From assembly GCF_030406605.1 (NCBI RefSeq), contig NZ_CP129104.1, positions 2,493,830-2,557,829 on the forward strand: 64,000 nucleotides of DNA, read 5' to 3'. Source of the DNA: Curtobacterium sp. 458 (GTDB lineage Bacteria; Actinomycetota; Actinomycetes; Actinomycetales; Microbacteriaceae). Shown here piece by piece: positions 1-9,649 of this stretch. Within the stretch, counting starts at the first letter, position 1; every line of letters begins with the position of its first letter. The notes beneath the pieces are model-generated. The model was not told the DNA's origin. It was given only the letters and a program-made list of their open reading frames with translations, and searched no databases. Both the position numbers and the translations under genes were made by a program.

Positions 1-862
1 CGAGCTCGCCGATGGTGGGGGCGAAGCGGTAGGCGTCGTCGGTCGTCCAGGTGATGTCGTCCGTGTCACCGGAGGGGTCCGGGTCGTAGTCGGCCTCGAC
101 CCGGTAGCGGCCGAGGGTGCCCTCGGTCGCGCCGGCCCAGAGGCCGTCTCCCTCGTGCACCAGTTCGATGTCGTCGCCGTCGGGTCGGACGATCCGGACC
201 GCGCTCGCGAGGTGCCGGACGACGCGGACGCTCGTGCCGCCGTCGACGGGGTGCGGGCCCAGGACGTCGTGCGGCTGCGACCAGCGGGCCTCGGCGACCT
301 GCTGGCGGAGCCAGTCCTCGACCGGGGCCGGACGCGGGCCGTCGGGCGACGGCGCCGAGGTGGTACCGCTCGCCACGGGGGCCGGTGCTGACGTCGAGGC
401 GCCCGGCTGGGCGTCGGCCAGCGGTGCACCGCCCTCGGAGGTCGGGGCGTCGGCACCGTCGTCGACCGCGGTCGTCAGGTGACGGGGGTGCGCCGCGTCG
501 GGAGCGTGGCCGGCGAGCGTCGCGGACTCGGGGACACCGCGGTCCGGCGCTTCCTTCGCCGGTGCGGGGGCACCGGGCAGGTCTTCGCCGGGTCCGGAGA
601 CCCGGGGCTCGTAGCGCGGCTCGGGAGGACGCGACGCGCCTGACGCGGCGGCGGGCACCGTCGGGCCGTCCGTCGCGGGAGCAGCGACGTGCTGCGCCGG
701 GTGGGTCGGCCGAGGGGTGTCCTCGGGCATCCGACGCGGGAGCACGGGCGGCGGCGGGGGCGGCACGGGGGGCACGCTCGGCCCCTGACCACGACCGGGC
801 TGCGGCGGGGTGGGCTGTGCCTCCGTCCCGCTGTCCTTCGGCGTCTTGTCGGCGTCGGTCAT
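1..862 (-). CDS. glgB: 1,4-alpha-glucan branching enzyme GlgB, N-terminal part (truncated by window edge)
   Basis: Only the first 287 codons are in the window; the catalytic domain lies beyond the left edge. Known role of the family: makes alpha-1,6 branches in glycogen by transferring short alpha-1,4 chains, in the cytoplasm. The start ATG overlaps the stop codon of glgE as ATGA, so the two genes are translationally coupled. Residues 1 to about 165 are a proline/alanine-rich low-complexity extension that most GlgB proteins lack. After it comes the usual N-terminal beta-domain, with the recognisable stretches DVLGPHPV and DAYRFAPTIGEL (compare the DPYRFLP.LGE block of GlgB). The call rests on this block and on the glgX-glgE neighbours. 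Confidence 0.85.
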   Translation of the reverse strand, partial: MTDADKTPKDSGTEAQPTPPQPGRGQGPSVPPVPPPPPPVLPRRMPEDTPRPTHPAQHVAAPATDGPTVPAAASGASRPPEPRYEPRVSGPGEDLPGAPAPAKEAPDRGVPESATLAGHAPDAAHPRHLTTAVDDGADAPTSEGGAPLADAQPGASTSAPAPVASGTTSAPSPDGPRPAPVEDWLRQQVAEARWSQPHDVLGPHPVDGGTSVRVVRHLASAVRIVRPDGDDIELVHEGDGLWAGATEGTLGRYRVEADYDPDPSGDTDDITWTTDDAYRFAPTIGEL

Positions 863-2859
863 CGGTGCGGTCCCTCCACGACGAGCAGGTGCACGGGCTC
901 CTGGAAGGCGTCCAGGCGTACGTAGTTCGACGAGCCCCACACCCAGCGCTGCCCGGTGACGACGTCGCGGACGTCGAACGGCTCCTCGGTGGCGAGCCCG
1001 AGGGCGGCCAGGTCGAGGTGCACCGTGGTCTCACGGGCCGAGTGGGGGTCGACGTTGGCGACGACGATCACGGTGTCGTCGCGGCCGGAACGGACGAACC
1101 GCCCCGGCAGGTGCTTGGAGTACACGACGATCGCCGGGTCCTCGGAGTGGTGCACGTGCAGGTTCCGGAGCTGCCGGAGCGCCGGGTGCGCTGCACGGAA
1201 GCGGTTGAGCATCGTGACGTACGGCGCCAGGCTCGCACCCTCGGCCTCGGCGAGGGCGAAGTCGCGCGGCTTGTACTCGTACTTCTCGTTGTCGATGTTC
1301 TCCTCGGACCCCGGTCGGGCGACGTCCTCGAAGAGCTCGTACCCGGAGTACATGCCCCACGTCGGCGCACCCGTCGCGGCGAGGGCGGCACGGACCTTGT
1401 AGCCCGCTCGGCCGCCGAACTGCAGGTACTCGGTGAGGATGTCCGGTGTGTTCACGAAGAGGTTCGGGCGCAGGTACGCGCTCGTCTCGTGGCTGAGTTC
1501 CTCGAAGTAGGACTCGATCTCTTCGCGCGTGTTCCGCCAGGTGAAGTACGTGTACGACTGCTGGAACCCGACCTCGGCGAGCGCCCGCATCATCGCCGGG
1601 CGGGTGAACGCCTCGGCGAGGAACACCGTGTCCGGGTGTTCGTCACGGATCTCGCGGATGACCCGCTCCCAGAACCAGAGCGGCTTCGTGTGCGGGTTGT
1701 CGACGCGGAAGATCCGCACGCCGAACGACATCCAGTGCCGCAGGACGCGCAGCACCTCGGTGACGAGGCCCTCGGGGTCCGCGTCGAACTGGATCGGGTA
1801 GATGTCCTGGTAGCGCTTCGGCGGGTTCTCGGCCGTGGCGATGGAGCCGTCCGCGCGCTGGGTGAACCAGTCCGGGTGCTCGGTGACCCACGGGTGGTCG
1901 GGGGAGCACTGGAGAGCGAAGTCGAGCGCGACCTCCATCCCGGTGTTCTTGGCGGTCTCGACGAACTCGCGGAAGTCGTCCTCGGTGCCGAGGTCGGGGT
2001 GGATCGCGTCGTGGCCGCCCTCGGCCGATCCGATGGCCCAGGGGCTGCCGGGGTCGTGCGGGCCGGGTGTCAGCGTGTTGTTCGGGCCCTTGCGCGCGGT
2101 CGTGCCGATGGGGTGGATCGGCGGGAGGTAGACCACGTCGAAGCCCATCCGGGCGACCGCGGGCAGGCGACGGGCTGCGGTGCGGAAGTCACCGCTCTTC
2201 CAGGAGCCGTCGGCGTTCTTCTTCGCACCCTCGCTCCGTGGGAAGAACTCGTACCAGGCACCGACACCGGCGCGGGTGCGCTCGACGTCGAGCAGCTGCG
2301 TCGGCGAGTGGGTCCGCAGTGAGGTGAGCGGCGCGTCCTCGACCTCGCTCGTGATCCGAGGGTCGTCGATCGCGGCGAGGCGTTCGGCAGCGTCCAGCGA
2401 GGTGTCGCGGATGCGGGCCGCGGCGCGCGTGGCGGCGGGGGAGTCCGTCTCCGTCGCGAGTCGGTCGAGCAGCACGCCGCCGTCGAGGAGCGTGGCCTCG
2501 GTGTCGACGCCGGCCGCGATCTTCAGGCGCGCGGCGTGCACCCACGTGGCCCAGTCGTCGGAGTACGACTCGACGTGCCACGACCAGACGCCGACGTGGT
2601 CGACCTGCACGGTCGCCTCGTACCGGTCGGTCCCGGCGGCGACGAGGGTGAGCGGGACGGTCCTGGTGCCGCCGTCGGGACGCTCGAGCACGAGGTCGGC
2701 GCCGATGATGCCGTGCCCTTCGCGGAAGACGGTCGCGCCGAACGTGATCACCTCGCCGTCGAACGCCTTGCTGGGGTAACCGTTCGGCGTCGCGGGTGCG
2801 AGTTCGGTGATGGGGATGCGCCCGGGCTTCGGTCGCCGGGGTCGGTCTGCGGTGGCCAC
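859..2859 (-). CDS. glgE: Alpha-1,4-glucan:maltose-1-phosphate maltosyltransferase GlgE
   Basis: GH13 enzyme of 666 residues that extends alpha-1,4-glucan with maltose units from maltose 1-phosphate (the GlgE route to glycogen in actinobacteria). Family signatures seen: RIPITELAP near the N-terminus, FRVDNPHTKP with the predicted nucleophile Asp387, and FLAEAFTRP with the acid/base Glu416, close to the positions in characterised GlgE. The reading frame stays open far upstream, but homology starts at the GTG at 2859, and TAGCGT lies 7 bases before that GTG, fitting a leaderless start. The 3' end overlaps glgB as ATGA. Confidence 0.95.
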   Translation of the reverse strand: MATADRPRRPKPGRIPITELAPATPNGYPSKAFDGEVITFGATVFREGHGIIGADLVLERPDGGTRTVPLTLVAAGTDRYEATVQVDHVGVWSWHVESYSDDWATWVHAARLKIAAGVDTEATLLDGGVLLDRLATETDSPAATRAAARIRDTSLDAAERLAAIDDPRITSEVEDAPLTSLRTHSPTQLLDVERTRAGVGAWYEFFPRSEGAKKNADGSWKSGDFRTAARRLPAVARMGFDVVYLPPIHPIGTTARKGPNNTLTPGPHDPGSPWAIGSAEGGHDAIHPDLGTEDDFREFVETAKNTGMEVALDFALQCSPDHPWVTEHPDWFTQRADGSIATAENPPKRYQDIYPIQFDADPEGLVTEVLRVLRHWMSFGVRIFRVDNPHTKPLWFWERVIREIRDEHPDTVFLAEAFTRPAMMRALAEVGFQQSYTYFTWRNTREEIESYFEELSHETSAYLRPNLFVNTPDILTEYLQFGGRAGYKVRAALAATGAPTWGMYSGYELFEDVARPGSEENIDNEKYEYKPRDFALAEAEGASLAPYVTMLNRFRAAHPALRQLRNLHVHHSEDPAIVVYSKHLPGRFVRSGRDDTVIVVANVDPHSARETTVHLDLAALGLATEEPFDVRDVVTGQRWVWGSSNYVRLDAFQEPVHLLVVEGPHR

Positions 2860-2866
2860 GGAGCCG

Positions 2867-2872
2867 ACGCTA
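2867..2872 (-). promoter_or_regulatory. Putative -10 box of glgE (leaderless)
   Basis: TAGCGT on the minus strand, 7 bases before the GTG start of glgE. No ribosome binding site is visible in the 7-base gap, so the transcript probably begins at or next to the start codon. Confidence 0.5.
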
Positions 2873-2970
2873 CCCGGAAGCCGCGACGGCGTTCTCCGGA
2901 AGGCGTGTCGTGTGGACGACGAGCGCGTGCTTCGCGCCTGTGGAGGAGCGGCCCTGGAGGTGCGCCGCAA

Positions 2971-3014
2971 CGGACGGGAGGCCCGTGGCGGCCCCGCACC
3001 GCGCCTCCCGTCCG
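2971..3014. repeat. GC-rich inverted repeat of the CGGACGGGAGGC family
   Basis: Arms CGGACGGGAGGC (2971-2982) and GCCTCCCGTCCG (3003-3014) are perfectly complementary around a 20-base loop. It lies between the glgX stop and the glgE start, so it may end glgX transcription. No U-tract follows. The same 12-mer recurs at about 23245, 38449, 59138 and 61031. Confidence 0.6.
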
Positions 3015-3045
3015 GCGTCCGGTCGCGCGCCGACAGGCGCACGAC

Positions 3046-3128
3046 CGCCCGTCCGCACCGGCGCGCGCAGGGCGGCCGTCCGCACCGGCGCGCGCACGGC
3101 GGCCCGTCCGCACCGGCGTGCGCGCCGA
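3046..3128. repeat. Three imperfect tandem repeats of about 28 bp
   Basis: The core CGTCCGCACCGGCG appears at about 3050, 3077 and 3105, each followed by a CG/GC alternating stretch. It fills the gap between glgX and glgE just after the glgX stop codon. No gene is seen in 2860-3143. Confidence 0.6.
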
Positions 3129-3143
3129 CGAAGCGGGGCTGCC

Positions 3144-5192
3144 CTAGGCGATCTCGAAGACGTGGATGCCCGGCCCGTACGCCGTGAACACCTGACCCGC
3201 AGGCCGGAGACGCTCGTGGTCGCGGTGCTTCTCGCTCGACCACGCCAACCGGTAGCCGAGGACGTCGTCGCGCGCCGGCAGCGTGATGTCCCGCGTCCGG
3301 CCGCTCCCGTGCACGACCACGAGCACGCGGTCGTACGGCTCGTGGTCCGGGGTCGACTCCACGAAGTACTGCAGCGCCCGGTGGATCGGCTGGTCCCAAC
3401 CCTCGAGGGTCATCGGGCCGCCGTCGGGGCCGTACCAGGTCATCCGCGAGGCACCGGGGGTCTCCTGACCCTCGACGCCGAAGCGCGTCGGCCGGAGCGC
3501 CGGGTGCGCCGCGCGGAGCCGGGTCAGTTCGGCGACGGTGTTCGTGGTCGACTCGGCGTCCTCGTCGTCGGACCAGTCGACCGGGGTGAGGTCCTCCGAC
3601 ACGACGTAGGCGTTGTTGTTGCCGTGCTGGGTGCGGCTCCGCTCGTCGCCCGCGGTGAGCATCGGCACGCCGGCGGAGAGCAGGAGCGTCCCGAGGAGGT
3701 TGCGCATGCTCCGACCACGCGCCGCGCGGACGCCCCGGTCGGCCGTGTCTCCCTCGATGCCGTGGTTGAACGAGCGGTTGTCGTCCGAGCCGTCGCGGTT
3801 CTCCTCGCCGTTCGCCGTGTTGTGCTTGCGGTCGTACGACACGAGGTCGAGCAGCGTGAAGCCGTCGTGGGCGGTGACGAAGTTGACGCCGGCGAGCGGC
3901 CCGCGCTCCGCGCCGAACACGTGGCGTGAGCCGGTCAGGGCTCCGGCGAGCGCCCCGATGCCGGTGCGCGGTGCGCCGTTGCGGCGCTCCTCGGCGATGT
4001 CGGTGAGCCAGAACTGCCGGACCGTGTTCCGGAAGCCGTCGTTCCACTCGCTCGTGCCCGAGCCGGCGCCGCCGAACGACCCGGTGCGCCACCCGTCCGG
4101 CCCGACGTCCCACGGCTCGGCGACCACGAGCACGTCCTGCAGGTCGGGGTGCTCCCGGATCCGCTCGAGCAGCGGGTGCGCCGGATCGAACACGTGCCGG
4201 GCGTCACGGGCGAGCGAGGCCATGAGGTCGAACCGGAAGCCGTCGACCCGGACCTCCTTCGCCCAGTAGCGGAGGCTGTCGACGACGAGGTCGGCGCTCG
4301 CCGCGACGGAGGTGTCGAGCGTGTTCCCGCAGCCGGTGGTGTCGTAGTAGGCGTCCGCGTCCGCCGCCCACCGGTAGTGGTTCGCGCCGTCCAGGCCGCG
4401 GAGCGACGACGTCGGCCCGCCGAGCCCTTCTTCCGCGGTGTGGTTGTAGACGACGTCGAGGACGACCTGGATGCCGGCCTCGTGCAGGAGCCGCACCATG
4501 CCCTTGAACTCGCGGAGCACGGCGGAGGCGCCGGCAGCCCGGGCGGCGGGGGAGGCGTGCGCGGCGTGCGGCGCGAAGAAGCCGAGCGTGTTGTAGCCCC
4601 AGGCGTTCTCACGTCCGGCGTCCCGGAGCCACCGCTCGGTGTCGAACGCGTGCACCGGCAGGAGCTCGAGCGTGGTGACGCCGAGCCGGTGCAGGTGCGC
4701 GATCGTGCTCTCGTGCGCGATGCCGGCGTACGTGCCGCGGAGGTCCTCGGGCAGGTGCGGGTTCGCGGCGGTGAGGGTGCGGACGTTCGCCTCGTACACG
4801 ACCACCCGGTCACGCGGGGTGCACGGCGCCACCGAGCCGCCCCAGTCGAACGTTTCGTCGACCACCTCGGCGCTCCACCGGGCGCCGGGGCCGGACCCGG
4901 CGCCGACCGCCACGATGCCGCGCGCTGCGGGGTCGAGCAGGGGGAGCGCCGGGTCGAACGCGTGCCGTGGGCCGGTCGGTCCGTCGGCGAGCAGGTGGTA
5001 CCGGTCTCCGGGGACGACACCGGGGACCTCCACCGACCAGCGGTCACCGTCCGGGTCGCGGGTCAGCGCGTGCGTGCCGCGGCCCTCGACGACGAGCATG
5101 AGTGCGGTGGCGGACGCCGAACGCACCGTGAAGCGGCCGCCGCCGTCGCCGAGGACGAACCCCGGGAGGGCCTCGGTCGCGGTCTCGTGCAT
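3144..5192 (-). CDS. glgX: Glycogen debranching enzyme GlgX (isoamylase-type GH13)
   Basis: 682-residue isoamylase-family protein that hydrolyses alpha-1,6 branches, usually of limit dextrins. Order seen: N-terminal beta-sandwich (residues 1 to about 110), then the GH13 barrel with LDVVYNHTAEEG, DGFRFDLMASLARD (nucleophile Asp), VVAEPWDVGPDGW (acid/base Glu) and NFVTAHDGFTL. The block around NTANGEENRDG is characteristic of GlgX/TreX rather than starch isoamylases. The open frame continues upstream to 5216, but the ATG at 5192 has TACCCT 7 bases before it and fits the family start. The gene heads a minus-strand run glgX, glgE, glgB and is divergent from the cysteine desulfurase gene. Confidence 0.93.
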   Translation of the reverse strand: MHETATEALPGFVLGDGGGRFTVRSASATALMLVVEGRGTHALTRDPDGDRWSVEVPGVVPGDRYHLLADGPTGPRHAFDPALPLLDPAARGIVAVGAGSGPGARWSAEVVDETFDWGGSVAPCTPRDRVVVYEANVRTLTAANPHLPEDLRGTYAGIAHESTIAHLHRLGVTTLELLPVHAFDTERWLRDAGRENAWGYNTLGFFAPHAAHASPAARAAGASAVLREFKGMVRLLHEAGIQVVLDVVYNHTAEEGLGGPTSSLRGLDGANHYRWAADADAYYDTTGCGNTLDTSVAASADLVVDSLRYWAKEVRVDGFRFDLMASLARDARHVFDPAHPLLERIREHPDLQDVLVVAEPWDVGPDGWRTGSFGGAGSGTSEWNDGFRNTVRQFWLTDIAEERRNGAPRTGIGALAGALTGSRHVFGAERGPLAGVNFVTAHDGFTLLDLVSYDRKHNTANGEENRDGSDDNRSFNHGIEGDTADRGVRAARGRSMRNLLGTLLLSAGVPMLTAGDERSRTQHGNNNAYVVSEDLTPVDWSDDEDAESTTNTVAELTRLRAAHPALRPTRFGVEGQETPGASRMTWYGPDGGPMTLEGWDQPIHRALQYFVESTPDHEPYDRVLVVVHGSGRTRDITLPARDDVLGYRLAWSSEKHRDHERLRPAGQVFTAYGPGIHVFEIA

Positions 5193-5199
5193 GACGACA

Positions 5200-5225
5200 A
5201 GGGTACGAGGGCCCACAGGTATCCT
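5200..5225. promoter_or_regulatory. Divergent promoter pair, glgX and cysteine desulfurase
   Basis: On the minus strand TACCCT (5200-5205) is 7 bases before the glgX ATG. On the plus strand TATCCT (5220-5225) would start a transcript near 5232, with a leader of about 39 bases to the desulfurase GTG. The two -10 boxes are only 14 bases apart, so the promoters must share DNA. Confidence 0.45.
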
Positions 5226-5270
5226 GGAAACGCCCGATCAGGGGGCACGATCCGTCGATGGGAGAGCAGG

Positions 5271-6455
5271 GTGAGCGTCTACCTGGACCACGCCGCGACG
5301 ACGCCGATCACGCCCGGTGCGCTCGCCGCCTTCACCGCCGCGCTGCAGACCGTCGGCAACCCCTCCTCGATCCACAGTGCCGGGCAGCGGGCCAAGATGC
5401 TGCTCGAGGACGGACGTGCCGCCGTCGCGCGGTCGCTCGACGCGGACCCGGTCGAGGTCGTCTTCACCTCCGGCGGGACCGAGAGCATCAACCTGGCGGT
5501 GAAGGGGCTGTTCTGGGCACGGCAGCAGGACCGCCCGCGCCCCCGCATCGTCGTGCCGGCGGGCGAGCACCACGCGACGGTCGACACGGTCGAGTGGCTC
5601 GAGCGCCACGAGGGCGCGGTCGTCGACGTGGTCCCGTTGGACGCGGAGGGTCGCGTCGACACTGCCGCCCTGGAGGCACGGCTCGCCTCCGCGGACGACG
5701 TGGCCCTGGTCACGTTCCTCTGGGCCAACAACGAGGTCGGCACCATCCAGCCGGTGCGGCGGATCGTCGAGGCCGCGCACGCCGCCGGCGTGCCGGTGCA
5801 CAGCGACGCGGTCGCCGCCTACGGGCAGGTCCCGGTGTCGTTCCGGGACTCCGGACTCGACGCGCTGAGCGTCTCGGCGCACAAGGTCGGCGGCCCGGTC
5901 GGCATCGGGGCGCTCGTCCTCGGGCGGCGCGCCACGGTCGAGCCGCTCATCCACGGCGGAGGGCAGCAGCGTCAGGTGCGGAGCGGGACGCAGGACGCTC
6001 CGGCCGCGGCGGCGTTCGGCGTGGCCGCGACGGCAGCGGCGGCGGTGGCCGCGGCCGGGGACGACACCGTCCGGGCACTGCGCGACCGGCTCGTGTCGGG
6101 CGTGCGGGCGGCGGTGCCGTCCGCGGTGCTCATGGGCGACCCGGTCGACCGGCTGCCGGGGAACGCGCACTTCACGTTCCCGGGGTGCGAGGGCGACTCG
6201 CTCCTCTTCCTCCTCGACGCCGCGGGGGTCGCGGTGTCGACCGGCTCCGCCTGCCAGGCCGGCGTGCCCGAGGCCTCACACGTGCTCCTCGCGATGGGGC
6301 TCGACGAGCAGGACGCCCGCGGTGCCCTCCGGATCACGCTCGGGCACACCTCGACCGACGCCGACGTCGACGCGTTCCTGTCCGCGCTGCCCGACGCGGT
6401 GGCGCGGGCCGGCGCGGCCGGGATGGCGTCGCGCGAACCGGCGCTCGGGCGCTGA
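5271..6455 (+). CDS. Cysteine desulfurase (IscS/NifS-type class V aminotransferase)
   Basis: 394-residue PLP enzyme that takes sulfur from L-cysteine for Fe-S clusters or tRNA thiolation. Seen: [10 protein letters not shown] at the N-terminus, SAHKVGG with the PLP lysine Lys205, and STGSACQAG with the active-site Cys328. The annotated frame is open far upstream, but homology begins at the GTG at 5271, which is preceded by GGGAGAGCAGG. In many actinobacteria this gene lies beside the tRNA thiolase mnmA; here the downstream neighbour is prfB instead. The partner pathway therefore cannot be told from context. Confidence 0.9.
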   Translation: MSVYLDHAATTPITPGALAAFTAALQTVGNPSSIHSAGQRAKMLLEDGRAAVARSLDADPVEVVFTSGGTESINLAVKGLFWARQQDRPRPRIVVPAGEHHATVDTVEWLERHEGAVVDVVPLDAEGRVDTAALEARLASADDVALVTFLWANNEVGTIQPVRRIVEAAHAAGVPVHSDAVAAYGQVPVSFRDSGLDALSVSAHKVGGPVGIGALVLGRRATVEPLIHGGGQQRQVRSGTQDAPAAAAFGVAATAAAAVAAAGDDTVRALRDRLVSGVRAAVPSAVLMGDPVDRLPGNAHFTFPGCEGDSLLFLLDAAGVAVSTGSACQAGVPEASHVLLAMGLDEQDARGALRITLGHTSTDADVDAFLSALPDAVARAGAAGMASREPALGR

Positions 6456-6538
6456 CCGCCGTTCCTGCACAGCCGACCACGCGGCCACGGTCGCCCACCG
6501 ACCGGGGTGGGGCGTGCCTCCCGGCCCGGCCGCGCCGG

Positions 6539-6544
6539 TAGGAT
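6539..6544 (+). promoter_or_regulatory. Putative -10 box of prfB (leaderless)
   Basis: TAGGAT ends 8 bases before the prfB ATG; no ribosome binding site lies between. Confidence 0.45.
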
Positions 6545-6552
6545 CGACGATC

Positions 6553-7662
6553 ATGGTCGAACTGGACTTCTCCGAGCAACTCTCCGCCCTCCGTGAGACG
6601 TTCGGCAACATCCGCTCCGTGGTCGACGTCGACCGCCTGCAGCGCGAGATCGCCGAGCTCAGCGAGCAGGCCGGCGCACCCGACCTGTGGGACGACGTCG
6701 AGCACGCGCAGCAGGTGACGAGTGCGCTCTCGCACCGCCAGGCCGAGCTGCGGAAGATCACCGACACCGAACAGCGCATCGACGACCTCGAGGTCCTCGT
6801 CGAGATGGCGAACGAGGCCGACGACCAGGACTCGGCGGACGAGGCCGAGGCCGAGCTCAAGGCGATCCAGAAGACCATGGGCGACCTCGAGGTGCAGACG
6901 CTCCTCGACGGTGAGTACGACGATCGGCCGGCCGTCATCACGATCCGCGCCGGCGCCGGCGGCGTCGACGCCGCCGACTTCGCCGAGATGCTCCTGCGCA
7001 TGTACCTGCGCTACGCCGAGCAGCACGGCTACAAGACGACCGTGATGGACACCTCCTACGCGGAAGAAGCCGGCATCAAGTCCGCCACGTTCGAGGTCGA
7101 CGCGCCGCACGCGTTCGGCACCCTCTCGGTCGAGGCCGGCACCCACCGGCTCGTCCGGATGTCGCCGTTCGGTGCGGCCGGCAAGCGACAGACCTCGTTC
7201 GCCGCGGTCGAGGTCATCCCGCTCATGCCCGAGACCGAGGCCATCGACATCCCCGAGAACGACATCCGGGTCGACGTGTTCCGCTCGTCCGGCCCCGGTG
7301 GGCAGTCCGTCAACACGACCGACTCCGCCGTCCGCATCACCCACCTGCCGACCGGCACCGTGGTGTCGATGCAGAACGAGAAGTCGCAGATCCAGAACCG
7401 CGCCGCCGCCATGCGTGTCCTGCAGTCGCGCCTGCTCCTCCTCAAGAAGGAAGAGGAGAACGCGAAGAAGAAGGAGCTCGCGGGCAACATCACCGCGAGC
7501 TGGGGCGACCAGATCCGCTCGTACGTCCTCGCGCCGTACCAGATGGTGAAGGACCTGCGGAGCGAGCACGAGGTCAACAACCCGTCCGCGGTCTTCGACG
7601 GCGACCTCGACGGCTTCATCAACGCGGGCATCCGCTGGCGCAAGCAGTCCGACGACGACTGA
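6553..7662 (+). CDS. prfB: Peptide chain release factor 2 (RF2)
   Basis: 369-residue class I release factor for UGA/UAA stop codons. The SPF anticodon-like tripeptide is at residues 204-206 (RMSPFGAAG) and the catalytic GGQ at 249-251 ([10 protein letters not shown]). The reading frame is continuous through the region where E. coli prfB carries its programmed +1 frameshift, so that autoregulation is absent here. The frame is open upstream, but the ATG at 6553 gives the normal RF2 length. It leads the conserved actinobacterial order prfB, ftsE, ftsX, smpB, ssrA. Confidence 0.96.
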   Translation: MVELDFSEQLSALRETFGNIRSVVDVDRLQREIAELSEQAGAPDLWDDVEHAQQVTSALSHRQAELRKITDTEQRIDDLEVLVEMANEADDQDSADEAEAELKAIQKTMGDLEVQTLLDGEYDDRPAVITIRAGAGGVDAADFAEMLLRMYLRYAEQHGYKTTVMDTSYAEEAGIKSATFEVDAPHAFGTLSVEAGTHRLVRMSPFGAAGKRQTSFAAVEVIPLMPETEAIDIPENDIRVDVFRSSGPGGQSVNTTDSAVRITHLPTGTVVSMQNEKSQIQNRAAAMRVLQSRLLLLKKEEENAKKKELAGNITASWGDQIRSYVLAPYQMVKDLRSEHEVNNPSAVFDGDLDGFINAGIRWRKQSDDD

Positions 7663-7718
7663 GTGGATCCGCGGGGACCTGAGCCGCGCGCCTCGACCCG
7701 ATTCCGCCCCGGGCGACC

Positions 7719-7724
7719 TACCCT
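7719..7724 (+). promoter_or_regulatory. Putative -10 box of ftsE (leaderless)
   Basis: TACCCT ends 9 bases before the ftsE ATG, in the 71-base gap after prfB. Confidence 0.45.
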
Positions 7725-7733
7725 GAACCGGTC

Positions 7734-8492
7734 ATGATCAAATTCGACCAGGTCACCAAGGTGTACTCGGGCAACCCGAGTCCTGCGCTCGACGACATCT
7801 CCCTCGAGATCCTCAAGGGCGAGTTCGTCTTCCTCGTGGGCGCGTCCGGCTCCGGCAAGTCCAGCTTCCTGCGCCTCGTGCTCAAGGAGGAGAAGCCCTC
7901 CCGCGGGCAGATCCACGTCCTCGGGCAGCGCCTCGGCTCCCTGTCGTCGCGCAAGGTCCCGTACTTCCGCCGCAACCTCGGCGTGGTGTTCCAGGACTTC
8001 CGCCTCCTCCCGAACAAGAACGTCTTCGACAACGTCGCGTTCTCGCTGCAGGTCATCGGGAAGAGCAAGGGGTTCATCAGCGAGGCCGTCACCGACGTGC
8101 TCAAGCTCGTCGGCCTCGCCGGCAAGGCGACCCGCATGCCGCACGAGCTCTCCGGCGGTGAGCAGCAGCGCGTGGCGATCGCCCGCGCCGTCGTGAACAA
8201 GCCGGCGATCCTGCTCGCCGACGAACCGACGGGGAACCTCGACCCGACCACGTCGGCCGGCATCATGGCCCTCCTCGAGCGCATCAACCAGGGCGGTACG
8301 ACCGTGCTCATGGCGACGCACGACGCCAGCATCGTGAACCAGATGCAGCGCCGCGTGATCGAGCTGTCGAACGGCACGATCCTGCGCGACGAGCAGTCCG
8401 GCGGCTACCAGACCCAGGCCGTCCCGATCCAGCGAGGCAACACCGTGTCGAACACCACCGGCATCCAGACCATCCCGGGGATCATCCGATGA
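7734..8492 (+). CDS. ftsE: Cell division ATP-binding protein FtsE
   Basis: 252-residue ABC ATPase that partners FtsX and controls peptidoglycan hydrolases at the septum. Walker A GASGSGKS (36-43), Q-loop at Gln87, signature LSGGEQQ (139-145), Walker B ILLADEP (159-165) and the switch His in MATHDAS are intact. The C-terminal tail of about 25 residues after the ABC core is Gln/Thr-rich and probably family-specific. The 3' end overlaps ftsX as ATGA, so both subunits are coupled. Confidence 0.96.
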   Translation: MIKFDQVTKVYSGNPSPALDDISLEILKGEFVFLVGASGSGKSSFLRLVLKEEKPSRGQIHVLGQRLGSLSSRKVPYFRRNLGVVFQDFRLLPNKNVFDNVAFSLQVIGKSKGFISEAVTDVLKLVGLAGKATRMPHELSGGEQQRVAIARAVVNKPAILLADEPTGNLDPTTSAGIMALLERINQGGTTVLMATHDASIVNQMQRRVIELSNGTILRDEQSGGYQTQAVPIQRGNTVSNTTGIQTIPGIIR

Positions 8493-9403
8493 GGCTCGGG
8501 CTCGTCATGTCCGAGGTCGGCTCTGGCCTGCGGCGCAACGCGTCGATGGTCGTGTCGGTCGTCCTCGTGACGTTCATCTCGCTGACCTTCGTCGGGACCG
8601 CGATCCTGCTCCAGATGCAGATCAACCAGATGAAGGGGTACTGGTACGACCGGGCGCAGGTCGCCGTCTACCTGTGCACCGACACCGACACGACCGGCAA
8701 CTGCACGGGAGCCAAGGCCACCGACGACCAGCGCCAGCAGGTGGAGTCGCAGCTCGAGTCGTCGACGCTGAAGCCCTACATCGAGAAGTTCTACTTCGAG
8801 AACCAGCAGGACGCCTACACCCGGTTCAAGCAGCAGTTCAAGGACTCGCCCGCGACGGAGTTCGTGAAGCCCGAGTACCTCAACGAGACGTACTGGGTGA
8901 ACCTCAAGAACCCGTCGCAGTCCGACGTCCTCGTGGAGAGCCTGTCGAAGGTCGCCGGCGTGCAGAGCGTGGTCGACCAGCGCGGCTACCTGCAGCCGAT
9001 CTTCAACCTGCTGAACGCGTCGTCGTACACGGCGATCGGCATCGCCGCGCTGATGCTCGTCGCGGCCGTGCTCCTCATCGCCACCACGATCCGGCTCTCG
9101 GCCTTCAGCCGACGGCGGGAGCTCGGCATCATGCGGTTGGTCGGTGCGTCGAACCGGTTCATCCAGACGCCGTTCGTGCTCGAGGGGGTGATCGCCGCGG
9201 CCATCGGGGCGGTCCTCGCCGGCGGGGCGATCACGGCCGTGGTGTGGTTCTTCGTCCGGAACTACCTCGCGGTGCGGTTCTCCGGGACGGCGTTCATCGG
9301 CATGGGGGACGCGGCCGTGGTCGTCCCGGCGGTGGTCGTCATCGGCGTCCTGCTCGCCGGACTGTCGGCGTTCGTCGCGATCCGGCGCTACCTGAAGGTC
9401 TGA
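8489..9403 (+). CDS. ftsX: Cell division protein FtsX (permease subunit)
   Basis: 304-residue type VII ABC permease. Layout seen: cytoplasmic N-terminus, first membrane segment at about 20-42, an extracellular domain to about residue 180, then three membrane segments ending close to the C-terminus (RRYLKV). The extracellular domain has two cysteines, Cys63 and Cys72 in [14 protein letters not shown], that could form a disulfide. The start ATG overlaps the end of ftsE. Known role: with FtsE it transmits the division signal to cell-wall hydrolases outside the cell. Confidence 0.95.
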   Translation: MRLGLVMSEVGSGLRRNASMVVSVVLVTFISLTFVGTAILLQMQINQMKGYWYDRAQVAVYLCTDTDTTGNCTGAKATDDQRQQVESQLESSTLKPYIEKFYFENQQDAYTRFKQQFKDSPATEFVKPEYLNETYWVNLKNPSQSDVLVESLSKVAGVQSVVDQRGYLQPIFNLLNASSYTAIGIAALMLVAAVLLIATTIRLSAFSRRRELGIMRLVGASNRFIQTPFVLEGVIAAAIGAVLAGGAITAVVWFFVRNYLAVRFSGTAFIGMGDAAVVVPAVVVIGVLLAGLSAFVAIRRYLKV

Positions 9404-9418
9404 CCGCGGCGCTCCGTG

Positions 9419-9530
9419 CACGCGAGTACCGGCGCACGCGAGTACCGGCGCACGCGGGTCTCGGCCTGGCGGACAGTTCCGCGGTCTCCGTTCCCTCAAA
9501 CTGTCCGCGGAGCCGAGTCTCGGCCCCGGA
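9419..9530. repeat. Intergenic repeat and hairpin cluster after ftsX
   Basis: Direct repeats of CACGCGAGTACCGGCG start the region. A hairpin follows with arms GCGGACAGTT (9469-9478) and AACTGTCCGC (9499-9508) around 20 bases, which may terminate ftsX. Just after it is the 11-bp palindrome CCGAGTCTCGG, also present at about 58249. No gene is seen in 9404-9649. Confidence 0.55.
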
Positions 9531-9649
9531 GCGTGCGCCTCGAGCGCGTCCGACGCGCCGGGAAGGTGCGGCACCACCGCGGTGTTCAGTACGCTGGAGG
9601 GCTGCGCCGGACACCGGGTCCGGACCGCACACCCACGAGAGGAGTCGTC

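Noticed and set aside
385..2322. Long open frames on the plus strand opposite glgE/glgB (up to 645 codons)
   Set aside because: In this very GC-rich DNA antisense frames stay open by codon bias. The encoded proteins are Arg/Pro/Ala-rich with no family pattern, and the minus strand holds clear genes.
4149..5270. Upstream extension of the cysteine desulfurase frame to 768 residues
   Set aside because: The added segment lies antisense to glgX and has no homology; the GTG at 5271 gives a normal enzyme.
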